From contig CM059972.1 in NCBI GenBank assembly GCA_030490835.1, forward strand, positions 31,785,452 through 31,849,451: a stretch of DNA of 64,000 nt, in the 5' to 3' direction. The notes under the pieces were generated by a model. That model worked only from the letters and a program-made list of their open reading frames with translations, had not been told where the DNA came from and did no database searches. Positions 26,301-38,300 of this stretch are shown piece by piece; positions within the stretch are counted from its first letter, which is position 1, and each line of letters opens with the position of its first letter. The translations under genes and the position numbers were made by a program. Origin of the DNA: Annona cherimola (taxonomy: Eukaryota > Streptophyta > Magnoliopsida > Magnoliales > Annonaceae).

Positions 26301-29300
26301 GAACTATCAATTATACTTTCATTTCTTGTTATCACGCCTACCTATAAAGTCATTTCCTCCTTATTCATCACTTCTCCATATTCCACTTTTTCCCCCTCTT
26401 TTATGAATCTTTCCCTAATTCTCAAATACAGAAGCATATTTGTACAAGGTCAACGTCCATCAGATGAAACATTTTCAGATGCAGAAGGGTTGTAAAAACG
26501 AAAAATGTACAAATTCATTGTCAAATTCACATGCGGTTGAAATATCACAAAATTATACGATTAAACCTAGGGGTGCATGCCGAGCGGCTTCTACCCGGCC
26601 CGGCCGAGTACCAAATAACCTGATTGCAGGTTTTTAAAAAGTACATATTTATACATTAGTATTGGGTTTTACCCGGCCTGGAGTATATTAGTACTGGGTT
26701 GAGATTAACACTAGTACCAGCCCTGCCCGCCAGAAAACCCTTTACGAAAGCACAAAAGCAAGCACCTTCAGGCCGTCTAAAGCGAGCAAAAAAAAAAAAA
26801 AAAACGTAATCGGTGCTGTCAAATCGATGCTTATATCGTAAACATTTTTAACAGAGCAAAGCACATATATCAATGCAACAAATTCACTTATGTGAACAAC
26901 CAACAAGAATTAGGGGTGTAACTGTTGGGAATTTTCAAAATCTCGTCTTTCTTGCTTTTATTTCTTTTTCCGTTTGATATGAAATAATAAAACGTTTCTG
27001 AAACGTTTGATATGAAACGTTAAAACGTTTCTGAAATTGAATTGGGCCTCGGCAGTTTCATACGTTTCTCAATTCAAACATCCATACGTTTCAATTTTTT
27101 ACTATTATAAATAGGATATGTGCGCAACAATTTCATACAGCCACAGAGTCAATTTCACGTTCCACAGAAGCAATTGTTTAACAGCTTTCATTCCGTTCTT
27201 GGTATTTCATTTTCCTCAATTTTATTCCATTCAAAACTTGTTGTTTCCTTGATCAAGTGTTTGGAATCTAGAAGGGAAGTTGTTTCCATTCTAGATTAGG
27301 TACTCTCTTTGTATCCTGGGGGCAAATTGTTATAACTCTAAACAGCTGTGAGGGTGTAAATATTGCCTTAAGGAAAGTGACGATTGTAACACGCCTGGAG
27401 GAGTAACCTATTTTGGTTTGCATAATTTCCACTTTCCTTAAAAAAAATTTTATTTCCAAGTCCGTGCCCCAACACTCTTAAGGCAATATTTACATTTTTC
27501 ATTTTCCTAAATGGCCCCCTAATCTACTATCCTCATTGCTATCCTCATTGCTAAGCCTGATATCCCAAGGTTGGATACCTGTGTTGGCACCAACTTCAAA
27601 AGGTGGCAACAACAACTTCACCTCTACCTAACCCACCTTGGAGTTGTCTACGTTCTTACCAACCCGAAGCCTGAAGAAACCACGGATGAGACACTGCAGC
27701 AGCAACGCAAAAGAATAAAGTGGGAGATGGACAACTACATCTGCAAAGACCACATCGTCGAATCTCTATCAGACTCTCTCTTCAATGCATACCAGAAGGT
27801 GGACATGGCCAAAGAAATTTGAGACTCACTTCAGCACAAGTACAACACGGATGATGCAAGTATCAAGAAATTTCTTGTAAGTGATTTCCTTGAATACACT
27901 ATGACTGACGATAAGCTAATCCTTGATCAAGTTCATCAGATCCAGCATATCGTCAATCAACTTGAGTCTGAGGGCAGTAAGATAGATGAGTCCATTCTTG
28001 TAAGTACTATTATTGCAAAATTGCCACCTAGTTGGAATAACCACCGCAAGAATTTGAAACAAATGAAAGGTCTCATGAGTTTAGATGAACTTGATCTTAA
28101 CCTTCGTACTGAGGAAAAATCTAGACAAAGTGAAAAGAAAGACGAGCAAATTCAATCTAAAGCTCATATGGTTGAATCTCAAAATCGGGTGACAATTAGC
28201 AATAATCAACCCTTTAGAAAATTTAACTTAAATACCAATAAAACCATTGCTAAGAAGAAAAAGAGACCTTGTTATTATTGCAAAAAGATGGGACATTTGA
28301 AAAGAGAGTATAGGCTTCTCAAAAAGAAGAATAACACTCAAAAGGGTCCTGAGGCACATTTGACTGAAAAAAAATTTATTGCTATGATTTCTGAAATTTA
28401 TGCTGTGAGTGATGATCAGACCTGGTGGCTTGATTCTGGGGCTACTAGGCATGTATGCAACGATAGAAATCAGTTTAAAACCTATGAATCTAGTAATAAT
28501 GGAAATGGTTTATTCATGGGTAACTCATCTACCACCAAAGTGATAGGGTCAAGGACTATTATCCTGAAACTGACTTCTGGAAAATCACCACCCTTACAAA
28601 TGTGCTTCATGTACCAGAAATTCGCAAAAACCTGATCTCGGTTAGCCTTCTTAGCAAATATGGTTTTAAATTGGTATTTGAGTCAGATCAAATTATTATT
28701 ACAAAAGGAGGTATTTTTATTAGGAAGGGTTATGTTGTAGACGGCATGTTTCGCCTGAACGTGAATAATGGATCATCTTCTTCTGCTTATATTGCTGATT
28801 CATTTTCTTTATGGCATGATAGACTAGGTCATGTTAATTTTAGAAGTATGGACACTATGATGAAATTAGGATTAATTCCTAGATCACCAAATGAATCAAC
28901 TGATAAATGTAAAGTGTGTTCAAACTAAAATTACTAAAAAGCCATTTCAAAAAGTAGAAAAAAATTCAGAATTATTGGGTTTAATTCATTCTGATATATG
29001 TGATATGGAAAATAACCTAACAAGAGGTGGTAAAAGATATTTTATAACATTTATAGATGATTTTAGTAAATATACTTATGTTTATTTGCTAAGAACTAAA
29101 GATGAAGCTTTAGAAAAATTCAAATCTTATAAAGCTGAAGTTGAAAATCAACTTGGTAAAACCATTAAAACTCTAAAATCAGACAGAGGTGGTTAATATT
29201 TATCAAATGACTTTAATGATTTTTGTGAAAATGTTGGCATAATTCACCAAGTAACAACTCCATATACACCTCAACAGAATAGAACGGCAGAAAGGAAAAA

Positions 29301-32300
29301 TAGAACATTGGTTGAAATGGCAAATTCAATGTTAATAAATGCAAATCTAAGTATAGGTTGGTGGGGTGAAGCTTTATTAACAGCTTGTCACATTCTTAAC
29401 AGAATTCCACATAAGAAGACTAAAGTCACTCCTTATGAATTATGAAAAAATAAGGCACCTAATCTTAAATATTTTAGAGTTTGGGGTTGTAGAACCTTAC
29501 TAAGATTACCTAATCCTAATAGACCTAAATTAGGACAAGGAGGAATAGAATGCATATTTTTAGGGTATGCAATAAATAGCAAAGCCTAACGATTTGCAGT
29601 AGTAGAGTCTAACAGTCCAATTCAACAAAATACTATTATTGAATCCAGAGATGCTGATTTTTATGAAAATACTTATAAAACTATTCCTAAGCTCGGTAAT
29701 AATGATGAAGCTTCTTCTTTTCAACCATTGGATAAATCTATAAGTAATGATTCTGCATTTGCAGACAAACCTATAGAAAATGATAATGAAAATATGAGAA
29801 GAAGTAAAAGAGCAAGGAAAGATAATTATAATCGCTTTGGGCCTGATTTTCAACTATACCTAGTAGAAGGATCCAGAGATAATATAAATGAGGAACACAT
29901 GGTTGTTCTTTATACTGAAGGGGATCCAACTACTTATGACGAGGTCATGAAATCTCCAGATGTATCATACTGGAAAGAAGCGATCCAAGATGAAATGGAT
30001 TCAATAATGGGAAATGGAACTTGGACATTAGTTGATTTACCAGTAGGCTCTAAACCTATAGGTTGTAAATGGATTTTTAAAAAGAAATTAAAAGTTGATG
30101 GATCAATCGATAAATTTAAAGCTAGATTAGTAGCCAAGGGGTTTAGGCAAAAGGAAAGTATAAATTTCTTTGATACCTATGCTCCAATAGCTAGAATTTC
30201 AACCATTAGATTATTAATGGCCCTAGCTTCTATCTATCACCTTGAAATTCATCAAATGGATGTAAAAACTGCATTTCTAAATGGAGATTTAGATGAGGAA
30301 ATTTATATGGAACAACCTGAAGGATTTATAATGCCTGGACAAAAAAAAAAGTTTGCAAACTGATAAAATCATTATATGGTTTAAAACAAGCACCTAAGCA
30401 ATGGCATGAAAATTTTGATCAAGTTGTGTATTATCAAATGGGTATAAATTAAACCAATCAGGCAAACGTGTTTATAGTAAATTTACTGCAAATAGAGGAG
30501 TTATTATATGTTTATATGTAGATGATATGCTCATTTTTGGGACTGACATTGATATTATTGAAGAAACTAAGAGTTTCCTGTCAGTTAATTTCGATATGAA
30601 ACATATGGGCAATGCAGATGTTATTCTTGGCATCAAGATTATCAAACATGGTAAAGTATTTTCTCTTTCTCAATTGTATTATATTGAAAAGGTACTCAAG
30701 CGATTTAATCATTTTGACGCTGGAGTAGCCTCAACTCCTTTTGATCCCAGCATTAAGTTGTGTAAAAATGATGAACGATCTGTAGCCCAGCTTGAGTATG
30801 CTAAAGTGATTGGAAGTTTGATGTATGTCATGTATTGCACTCGACCAGATATTGCTTACGCTGTGGGTGTACTAAGCAGGTTCACTAATAATCCAGGATA
30901 TACACATTGGAATGCAATTTATAGGGTATTAAAATATTTAAAAAAGACCATTACTTATGGATTGCATTTCAGTGGCGAACCCACCGTATTGGAAGGATAC
31001 AGTGATGCAAGTTGGATTTCAGACACCAAGGAATCCATGTCTACTAGTGGTTGGATTCTTACCATTGGAGGAGCTGCTATTTCGGCTTCTAAAAAGCAAA
31101 CCTGCATTACACATTCTACTATGGAATCCGAATTCCTTGCCTTGGCCGTAGCAGGGAAAGAGGCAGAATGGCTTAGAAATTTATTAATTGAAATTCCCAT
31201 TTGGCCTAAGTCAGTGTCTCCTATTTATTTGCATTGTGACAGCGAAACAACTCTATCAAGGGCATACAATAAGACTTATAACGGTAAATCAAGACATATT
31301 GCATTGAGACACAACTATGTAAGGCAATTGCTCCAAGATGGAGTGGTAAATATTGTTTTTGTAAGATCCAAGTGAAAATTTGGCAGACCCACTTACAAAC
31401 GGCCTTACTCGGAATGTGGTCTGGAAAACGGCAAGAGGGATGAGACTTAAATCCACATGTAATGAGTTGCAATGACTGAAACTCAACTCTAAGCTTGTAA
31501 CCCATGTGTAGAGTTCAATGAGCAAAGTATGTTATTTCGCAACTTGCAAGCACTGGTTATATTTATTTATTTAATTTTGCATCCCTTAGGCAGTGCTTGG
31601 TTCCTGTAATGTATTTATGAGGATGAGTGTATTATACTCTTAATGGATCTAAAACCTTTGTGTTGGAGTATTTAATTACAGAGTACTCTAAATAGATCCA
31701 CCTATATGAGGCCGCTTCTGTTTCCGGAGTGTGTGGGTTCACTCTGAGGTGCTCATGAAACTGGGATATTGACACATGGCCATAAAAGTGTCACCTTTAT
31801 AAACACTTGATACTATTTGAAATCTTATATGTGGGGTATTTCCGATCTATCAAATGGGGTCGACAATTCAAAGCCCTGGCTACTGAACACCTCGCTAGAT
31901 CTTGAGATATTTTCACTAAATGAAGGTTCAAGTCTAACCGACACCTTTAATTATGTATGAGATTTTCTTGGTTTTGAATGGAATTGAATTTAGTTTTGAA
32001 AATGGCGGGGAAATGTTGGGAATTTTCAAAATCTCGTCTTTCTTGCTTTTATTTCTTTTTCCGTTTGATATGAAATAATAAAACGTTTCTGAAACGTTTG
32101 ATATGAAACGTTAAAACGTTTCTGAAATTGAATTGGGCCTCGGCAGTTTCATACGTTTCTCAATTCAAACATCCATACGTTTCAATTTTTTACTATTATA
32201 AATAGGATATGTGCACAACAATTTCATACAGCCACAGAGTCAATTTCACGTTCCACAGAAGCAATTTTTTAACAGCTTTCATTCCGTTCTTGGTATTTCA

Positions 32301-35300
32301 TTTTCCTCAATTTTATTCCATTCAAAACTTGTTGTTTCCTTGATCAAGTGTTTGGAATCTAGAAGGGAAGCTGTTTCCATTCTAGATTAGGTACTCTCTT
32401 TGTATCCTGGGGGCAAATTGCTATAACTCTAAACAGCTGTGAGGGTGTAAATATTGCCTTAAGGAAAGTGACGATTGTAACACGCCTGGAGGAGTAACCT
32501 ATTTTGGTTTGCGTAATTTCCACTTTCCTTAAATTTTTTTTTATTTCCAAGTTCGTGCCCCAACAGTAACTTGGGGAGGGTATCAACGGGTCGACCCGTT
32601 GGGTACCCTAAAATGGGTAGGGCAGATTCCTATTTTATACCCATAGAGTAGGGCAAGTTCCAAGAGAGTAGGGTAGGTTCCAAGTAAAAAAAAAATACCC
32701 GTTTCAATTAAGGTATGGTAGGTTCCAAGGTCTGGGTACCCAAAAACGGCTCGAATTATTAATATATGCTTAATATAAATTTTTTAAATATCTTTCATAG
32801 TGAAAAATATAAATATATTCTTTAAATATACAGAAAATTGTTTACTTTGTCAATTATTAGTAGATTTATTGAATGTATTTGAAAAATTATATTACGATCA
32901 TCTTGATTTTAAGTTTTTTAGTAACACTTGTAATAAAATTATAATTTTCAAATATAGCATAAAGACTATTTTAAAGAACCGATTTGGAACCTAAATTGGA
33001 ACCAACCCAATCTTAAAAAGATAGGGTAGAGTATGCTTAGAACCAACTCGACCTAAATTAACGTAAGGTATGAGTTTTTGATAATAGGATAATGGTAGAG
33101 TCGATCCCAAACCAGACCTACCCGACCCAAGTTGCACCCCTAACAAGAATTGTTTAATGGCTCTCTGTCACAACATTATTCAGAATAAATCAACTTTCAA
33201 AACAGTATTATATCAAACACATTTGACAAAGCAAAGACACATAATATAATATAGTAATATATAGTACAATATAATGTAACACAACAAATTCACAGATGCA
33301 TGCAACCAACAGGAATTATTAAATGGCTCAGTCACAGTTTTATTTAGAATAATTCAGACCCAAATGCAAACTCCACAGTAGCTCATATAATTATTTTAAA
33401 TTTTATTGCAGAAATGTTCTCTATATAATTACTTTAAATTTTATATTTTGAATTTATTACAGAAACGTCTCGATATAATTATTTTAAAATTAATATTTTT
33501 AAATTTATTGCAGCATGAAAATGAGAATCAAGTCAGTTATCAAAATACTGCAATCCAATACTTAATACCTGTGAGGAAACATTTGATATTGGGCCATCAT
33601 CAGCTTCTTTATGCCTATCTTCCTCAATCACTTTCTGTAATCTAAAACCTGAACTATAATCTTCCTCCTGGTGAAACTGCTTTCTAAGAGAGATATTACT
33701 GCATACAGAAATTGGATCAACAGATGTCTCTGACAAAGATTTTCTGCCAGAGCCACGGCTCTCCACTACAGATGCTAGATTTTGTCTGGCAAGAGATTCT
33801 ATGCGAGATTGGGATGCATCATGGTTAAGATGAGAAGCAAAGCCTGTCACAGTGGAGCAGTTCTTAAAAACAAGAGGACCTTTATCAGGAGCAGCTTGGC
33901 GACCAATGGACTGCTCATTCTTCCCCATGATCAATATTTCAACCTGAAACAGCACAATAAGAATAAGAGAATAATAAAAAAAAAAAAACTTTAACAGAGT
34001 ACAGAAGTGAGAGGCGTTATTCCATTGACCTGATTTGATGGCTCTTTCTTGCATCCTCCAAACGCAACAAGGAATGCCCGATCTTTATGTTGAACAAGCA
34101 CAAGGGAAAATCCCTGAATATTAACATGTCCATCTCAGTAAGTGTAAAGCATGAGACAATTGAAAATATCATGCCTCAGCCCTATCAGCTTACATCAATA
34201 ATAGAAAACTGACTACGTAATTGCTTTCTTGAATGTAACCAATGCTGTTTGATTGACAAATTATGAGTGGCTTCTTCCCTTCTAAGAAAAAGAAACAATC
34301 AAACTGACTCTTTACTCATGGTTCACAGCATCTATTCCTATATATTTAACTCTTTGGCAGCTGCATCCTCAAGGGGACAGAGGAATTTTTTAAGGAAAAG
34401 CATATTGTTTGCAATGGAACTATCTTATTTGGCAAATTTAAGCTAAATGCAGCATGAGATAGATGCTCCCCTACATGGGGGAGTTCATGCATGAGATGGA
34501 GGCCCTATTGGACACTGACAGTCAGACAAGAACATGTGCATAACTGTTAGAAAACATAACTGAATCAGAGGGGAGGGCAAAGAAGAAAATAAAAAAAAAA
34601 ATTATTACTTTTCTTTAGCCATGAAATATTTTCCAATCTGTAAGTTCCCAAATCTAACAAAACAGAGACGATATGATAGGTAGATGGCCAAAACAGAAAC
34701 AAAAACATTTATTTATCCTACCCATGAAATATCTGCTCAAGAAGTTCCCTATCTAAGAAAATAGGAAAATCTGTTATCATATCAGTCCTTCCCTTTCATG
34801 GACAAATTTAGAAAGGCCACTATCATAAATACTTCAGTTTTCTAATGATTACATTTTCCATATAGAGTTGTCTTCAATCAAGCCAAAAGCCCACGAAATC
34901 ACCATAATTCCAGTTGCATATCCTACTAAATCTTTTAGAGGGAAAAGAAAAGAAAAAGAAAAAAATCCAGAAAATCCTTGTAGCCAAAGGGACGATGAGT
35001 AACCAAATGGTTCTATGCCTCTTGTACTTGAACTATTGAGCCCCAACTAAGAATGGTATCTTTTGCTCTTGACAGAAATACAGCTAAATGCCCTGGTAAC
35101 TGAGGGCTTTACACATCCAAATGATAGAAGACAAGCTACCAGGTATCACATCCTACCTAGGGGTGCAACCCAATCCTAAATTAAGTAAGGTAGGGGTAAG
35201 ATAGAAAAATTTTACCCATGGGTACGAGTAAAGTAGAAGTCATTACCCAACCCTCCAAATAGGGTAAGCACGTTGGGTACTCGAAATTGACCTAGACGGA

Positions 35301-38300
35301 TACCCCCATGGGTGCCCTGATATATAAATAATTATATATGTGTGTGTATAAATTAATATGTGATTTTCATCCCACGGCCCACTCATTCGTGTGCATAACG
35401 TGATAGTGGTCAGCAACTCAGCACACCACTTGCCTGGCTTCCTGTCCTGAGCCCCCAAATATCTATTCCTAAAATTTTCATCCCACCTTTGCAAACCCTT
35501 CATCTAAACCTAGAAGCACTTCCCAATCTTAGCACTTACCTGCTGCCTTCGGAGCTTCACAGGTTCACAGCCTTCACTCCAGCGCAGAAGACGGAAAAAA
35601 AAAAAAGTTGCAAGATGCAGATTTAATCTCGTGGACAACATTCATGAGTTCTTTTTCTCCAACAGCCTGAATCTCTGGCTTCGTAGCTACCAATCATCTC
35701 CAAGGGATCAAGTCAAACCATCTTGTTTTGATAGCTAAGATGTCTTGTACATTTAAAAACCTACAGCCTCTCTAACGCACACCATTTTATGCGAAAGAGT
35801 TCTTTTGCTTTTTTTTTTTTTTTTAATAAAATGTTTCTTGGTTCTCGACAATAGCTCCACCGGCTCTCTCCATCCAAGTTCCTCGAAGAGTCGTCAAAAT
35901 CAGGCAAGTCCATCCTTGGCGAGTAAGTAGCAACCCTTCTGCCTCCGCCGTGTTCTCCAACAGGTTCAGCATATTAAACAGTGCCTCGTCCACAAATCCC
36001 TCTCCCAAATGCAGCTGTTCTCCCGCAGCTGCCGCAAATGTTGCATCCTCAGCTCTCGCCTGTGTCACCACCGGTGTAGCCTCAACCTTGAACTGCAGCG
36101 GCAGCGCAAATGTGTCTATGTTCACAACTTCACAACCTTCACTCCAATCTCGTAGCCCTGTCTCTGTTCCTCTATCTTCTCATCATTTCTCTTCCATCTC
36201 ACTGCATCCTCTTTCATTCTCACCCCCTTCTTGCAGATCTGTTGAAATCAGCTCAAATTTTGTCTCTCTGTCGAACGATGTTGTCTCCTTCTTCCAAATG
36301 CTACATCTTACTTTCCCATGCTCTTTTTTCCTTTTCTCTCATGATTAATTTTTTTACATGGTATTTTGTGGAAAATGAAATTTGAAATCAGCATCGTCTT
36401 ATGTATAAATAACAATAAAATGAAACTAATTATAAAGTGTAAAGTGTAAAATGTAAATGACTATTTTTTTATATCGTTTAAAACAACAGATTAATATTTT
36501 TATTCACATGTTGTCACTGGTTATTATAAGAACCAATTTGAAATTGAAACCAGAACCGACCTTATAGGTAATGGGTAGGGTAGAGAATAATAGGAACCAA
36601 CACTGTACGCAGGTAGGGTAGGATAGGCTTTTTAGAAATAAGGCATGGGTGTACCTAAACCAAACCGATCCAAGTTGCACTCCTAATCCTACCTCAAATA
36701 GATGGTGTTGATTTCCCTAGTAAGGTCCCTGAACTAAACAAATTCCCAAATATTTGCACTAAGATTTCCATTAACTAAATGACAACACTATAACCATCTT
36801 CTCCATCAACAGACATGAAAGTAATAAAACAATAGCACTCGAAAGCTTGGAAAAACAGAGAAATGGGATGACCAATATAAACTTTGAGATTGTCACTGGT
36901 GCAACAACAAGGTTTGCTAACTGTCCACAGTAGCATGATTATAAATCATGGAAACAGTTTGCATGAAATAGATGTAGATATCACCCTCCTAGACCTCGGA
37001 GTTTCATTTATTGAAGTGATATGAAATAGGAAGAGACATGTGGGTTCCTAGAAGCCACTTCCCATTAAAAGGACGTGTAGCCAAGCATTTTTTAAACCAA
37101 AATTAGCTCCCAACCTCTACTCAGCACTTCCAGTGCCAAAAAGTTTGCAAAGGAAATAAAAGGAAGAACATTCCTGGTTGCTCAACTACCATGGTTTTCT
37201 TCTACCCAACTTACCACTAAGATGACGGTGGTAAAATATTTATACTTAGCACAGCATCTTGAAATCCAAAAACCAATAACTGAAAAAATTTGAAGTTATA
37301 TGCATACTACAGGTCATATGCATAAAACCTGTTTGAATTGCAATTTGGACCCAGCTATTGAATCATATTTCTTTCCAGACTATAGAAGTATCAATTGTTG
37401 AAATGAATGATGATACTTTATGAAACAGTTCAATTACAGAAAAACACATCAGCAGGCAGTTTCTATGGACATCATTCACCACTAGAAATCCAATAAAAAT
37501 TCAATGAAAAAAATTAACCATGATTCACCTTGTTGGTTGTGACAGATGAAGGTGGTGCTGTAACAGCCACATTCCACTCAACTTTTAGAACATCAAAGAC
37601 CACGGTATCTGTCAGTCCTAAGGGAACAAAATTGAAAAGAGAAATTAGAGTAAATCGACACTATGGTTAATGCCACAATTGAGAACATTTAGATAATATC
37701 CGCATAAATGTACAAACCACATCCACTATTGAGTACCATGATTCTGGCCTTTCTTGCTGTTTTAATTCTATAGCCTTGATACAGGAGCAAATGTGATTCA
37801 AACATTTACGTAAAACCTGTGGGACTATACATCTGGTAAGAGGGGTGTGGGGTTCAGCATAACACAGCCAAGGTATGAATCATACAAAACATGTTTTATG
37901 TTTACTAAGCTATGCACTTGATGGTCTTTTGCTTTCTTTTGTATGTGCAGATTCAAGGGAATGGATGATGTGATTAGAATACAGTTGCAAACCAGTAGGC
38001 CATAGATGCAAGAGAAGTTTACACGTAACAATCCCAATGCTGGAGTTGTCTGAAAGTTAGAAGATGCATTGACCTCCAACTTTAATGACTTAGCAGTAGA
38101 AATATCCAATATGTGCACAAATTCACTCAAGCATCATAATGCTATGTATAAAGGTCCCGGTTGTGCATCCATCCAGATCGAAATACATCATCTCCCCATA
38201 ACTCTCTGGCATTGCAGAAAAATTTAGAAAAAAAAAAATTCTGAAAACCATTTACTTTCTCAAAGAAAAAGGAGTTATTTGCACTCGTACCTATTGAATT

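Larger units (their letters stand above)
26923..32565 (+). mobile_element. Ty1/Copia LTR retrotransposon with target-site duplication
   Basis: Two 552-bp LTRs (26923-27474 and 32014-32565) start TGTTGGG and end CCCAACA. The host bases gtaac occur at 26918-26922 and 32566-32570, a perfect 5-bp target-site duplication. Domain order inside is gag, protease, integrase, reverse transcriptase, RNase H, which defines Copia. The element lies antisense to the kelch gene, in its intron 13, and sits inside an older Mutator-like element. The LTRs differ by six isolated substitutions and one five-base change in an A/T run, so insertion is recent, but the coding part is broken in many places. Confidence 0.97.
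26912..33142. mobile_element. Mutator-like non-autonomous element, interrupted by Copia
   Basis: The ends are aggggtgtaacttggg (continuing after the Copia insert) and its inverted partner cccaagttgcacccct. The 9-bp target-site duplication acaagaatt is present at 26903-26911 and 33143-33151; a tenth base also matches. Without the Copia insert and its 5-bp duplication the element is about 580 bp. It has no transposase. A 9-bp duplication points to the Mutator superfamily. The interior (32750-33120) matches that of the copy at about 55150-55634. Confidence 0.8.
25478..33568 (-). other. 8.1-kb intron 13 of the kelch gene, enlarged by transposons
   Basis: The intron lies between a donor after VSSQ (33568 side) and the acceptor before GNKQR (25478 side). 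Most of its length is a Mutator-like element (26912-33142) split by a Copia retrotransposon. The rest is AT-rich; about 26190-26410 has pyrimidine-rich repeat-like sequence, and 26565-26710 has a taggggtgca-type fragment of the Mutator-like family. The surrounding exons are intact and in phase. Confidence 0.9.

Noticed and set aside
27475..27495. tRNA primer-binding site
   Set aside because: No TGG start and no visible complement to the 3' end or the internal part of initiator tRNA-Met; the match is to the LTR itself.
26923..32565. Integrated plant virus
   Set aside because: LTRs, 5-bp target duplication and the gag-protease-integrase-RT-RNase H order define a Copia retrotransposon; no movement protein or coat protein is seen.
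35823..36125. Intact small DREB gene
   Set aside because: The AP2 domain is absent and the frame changes before the conserved end; it is a fragment in a transposon.
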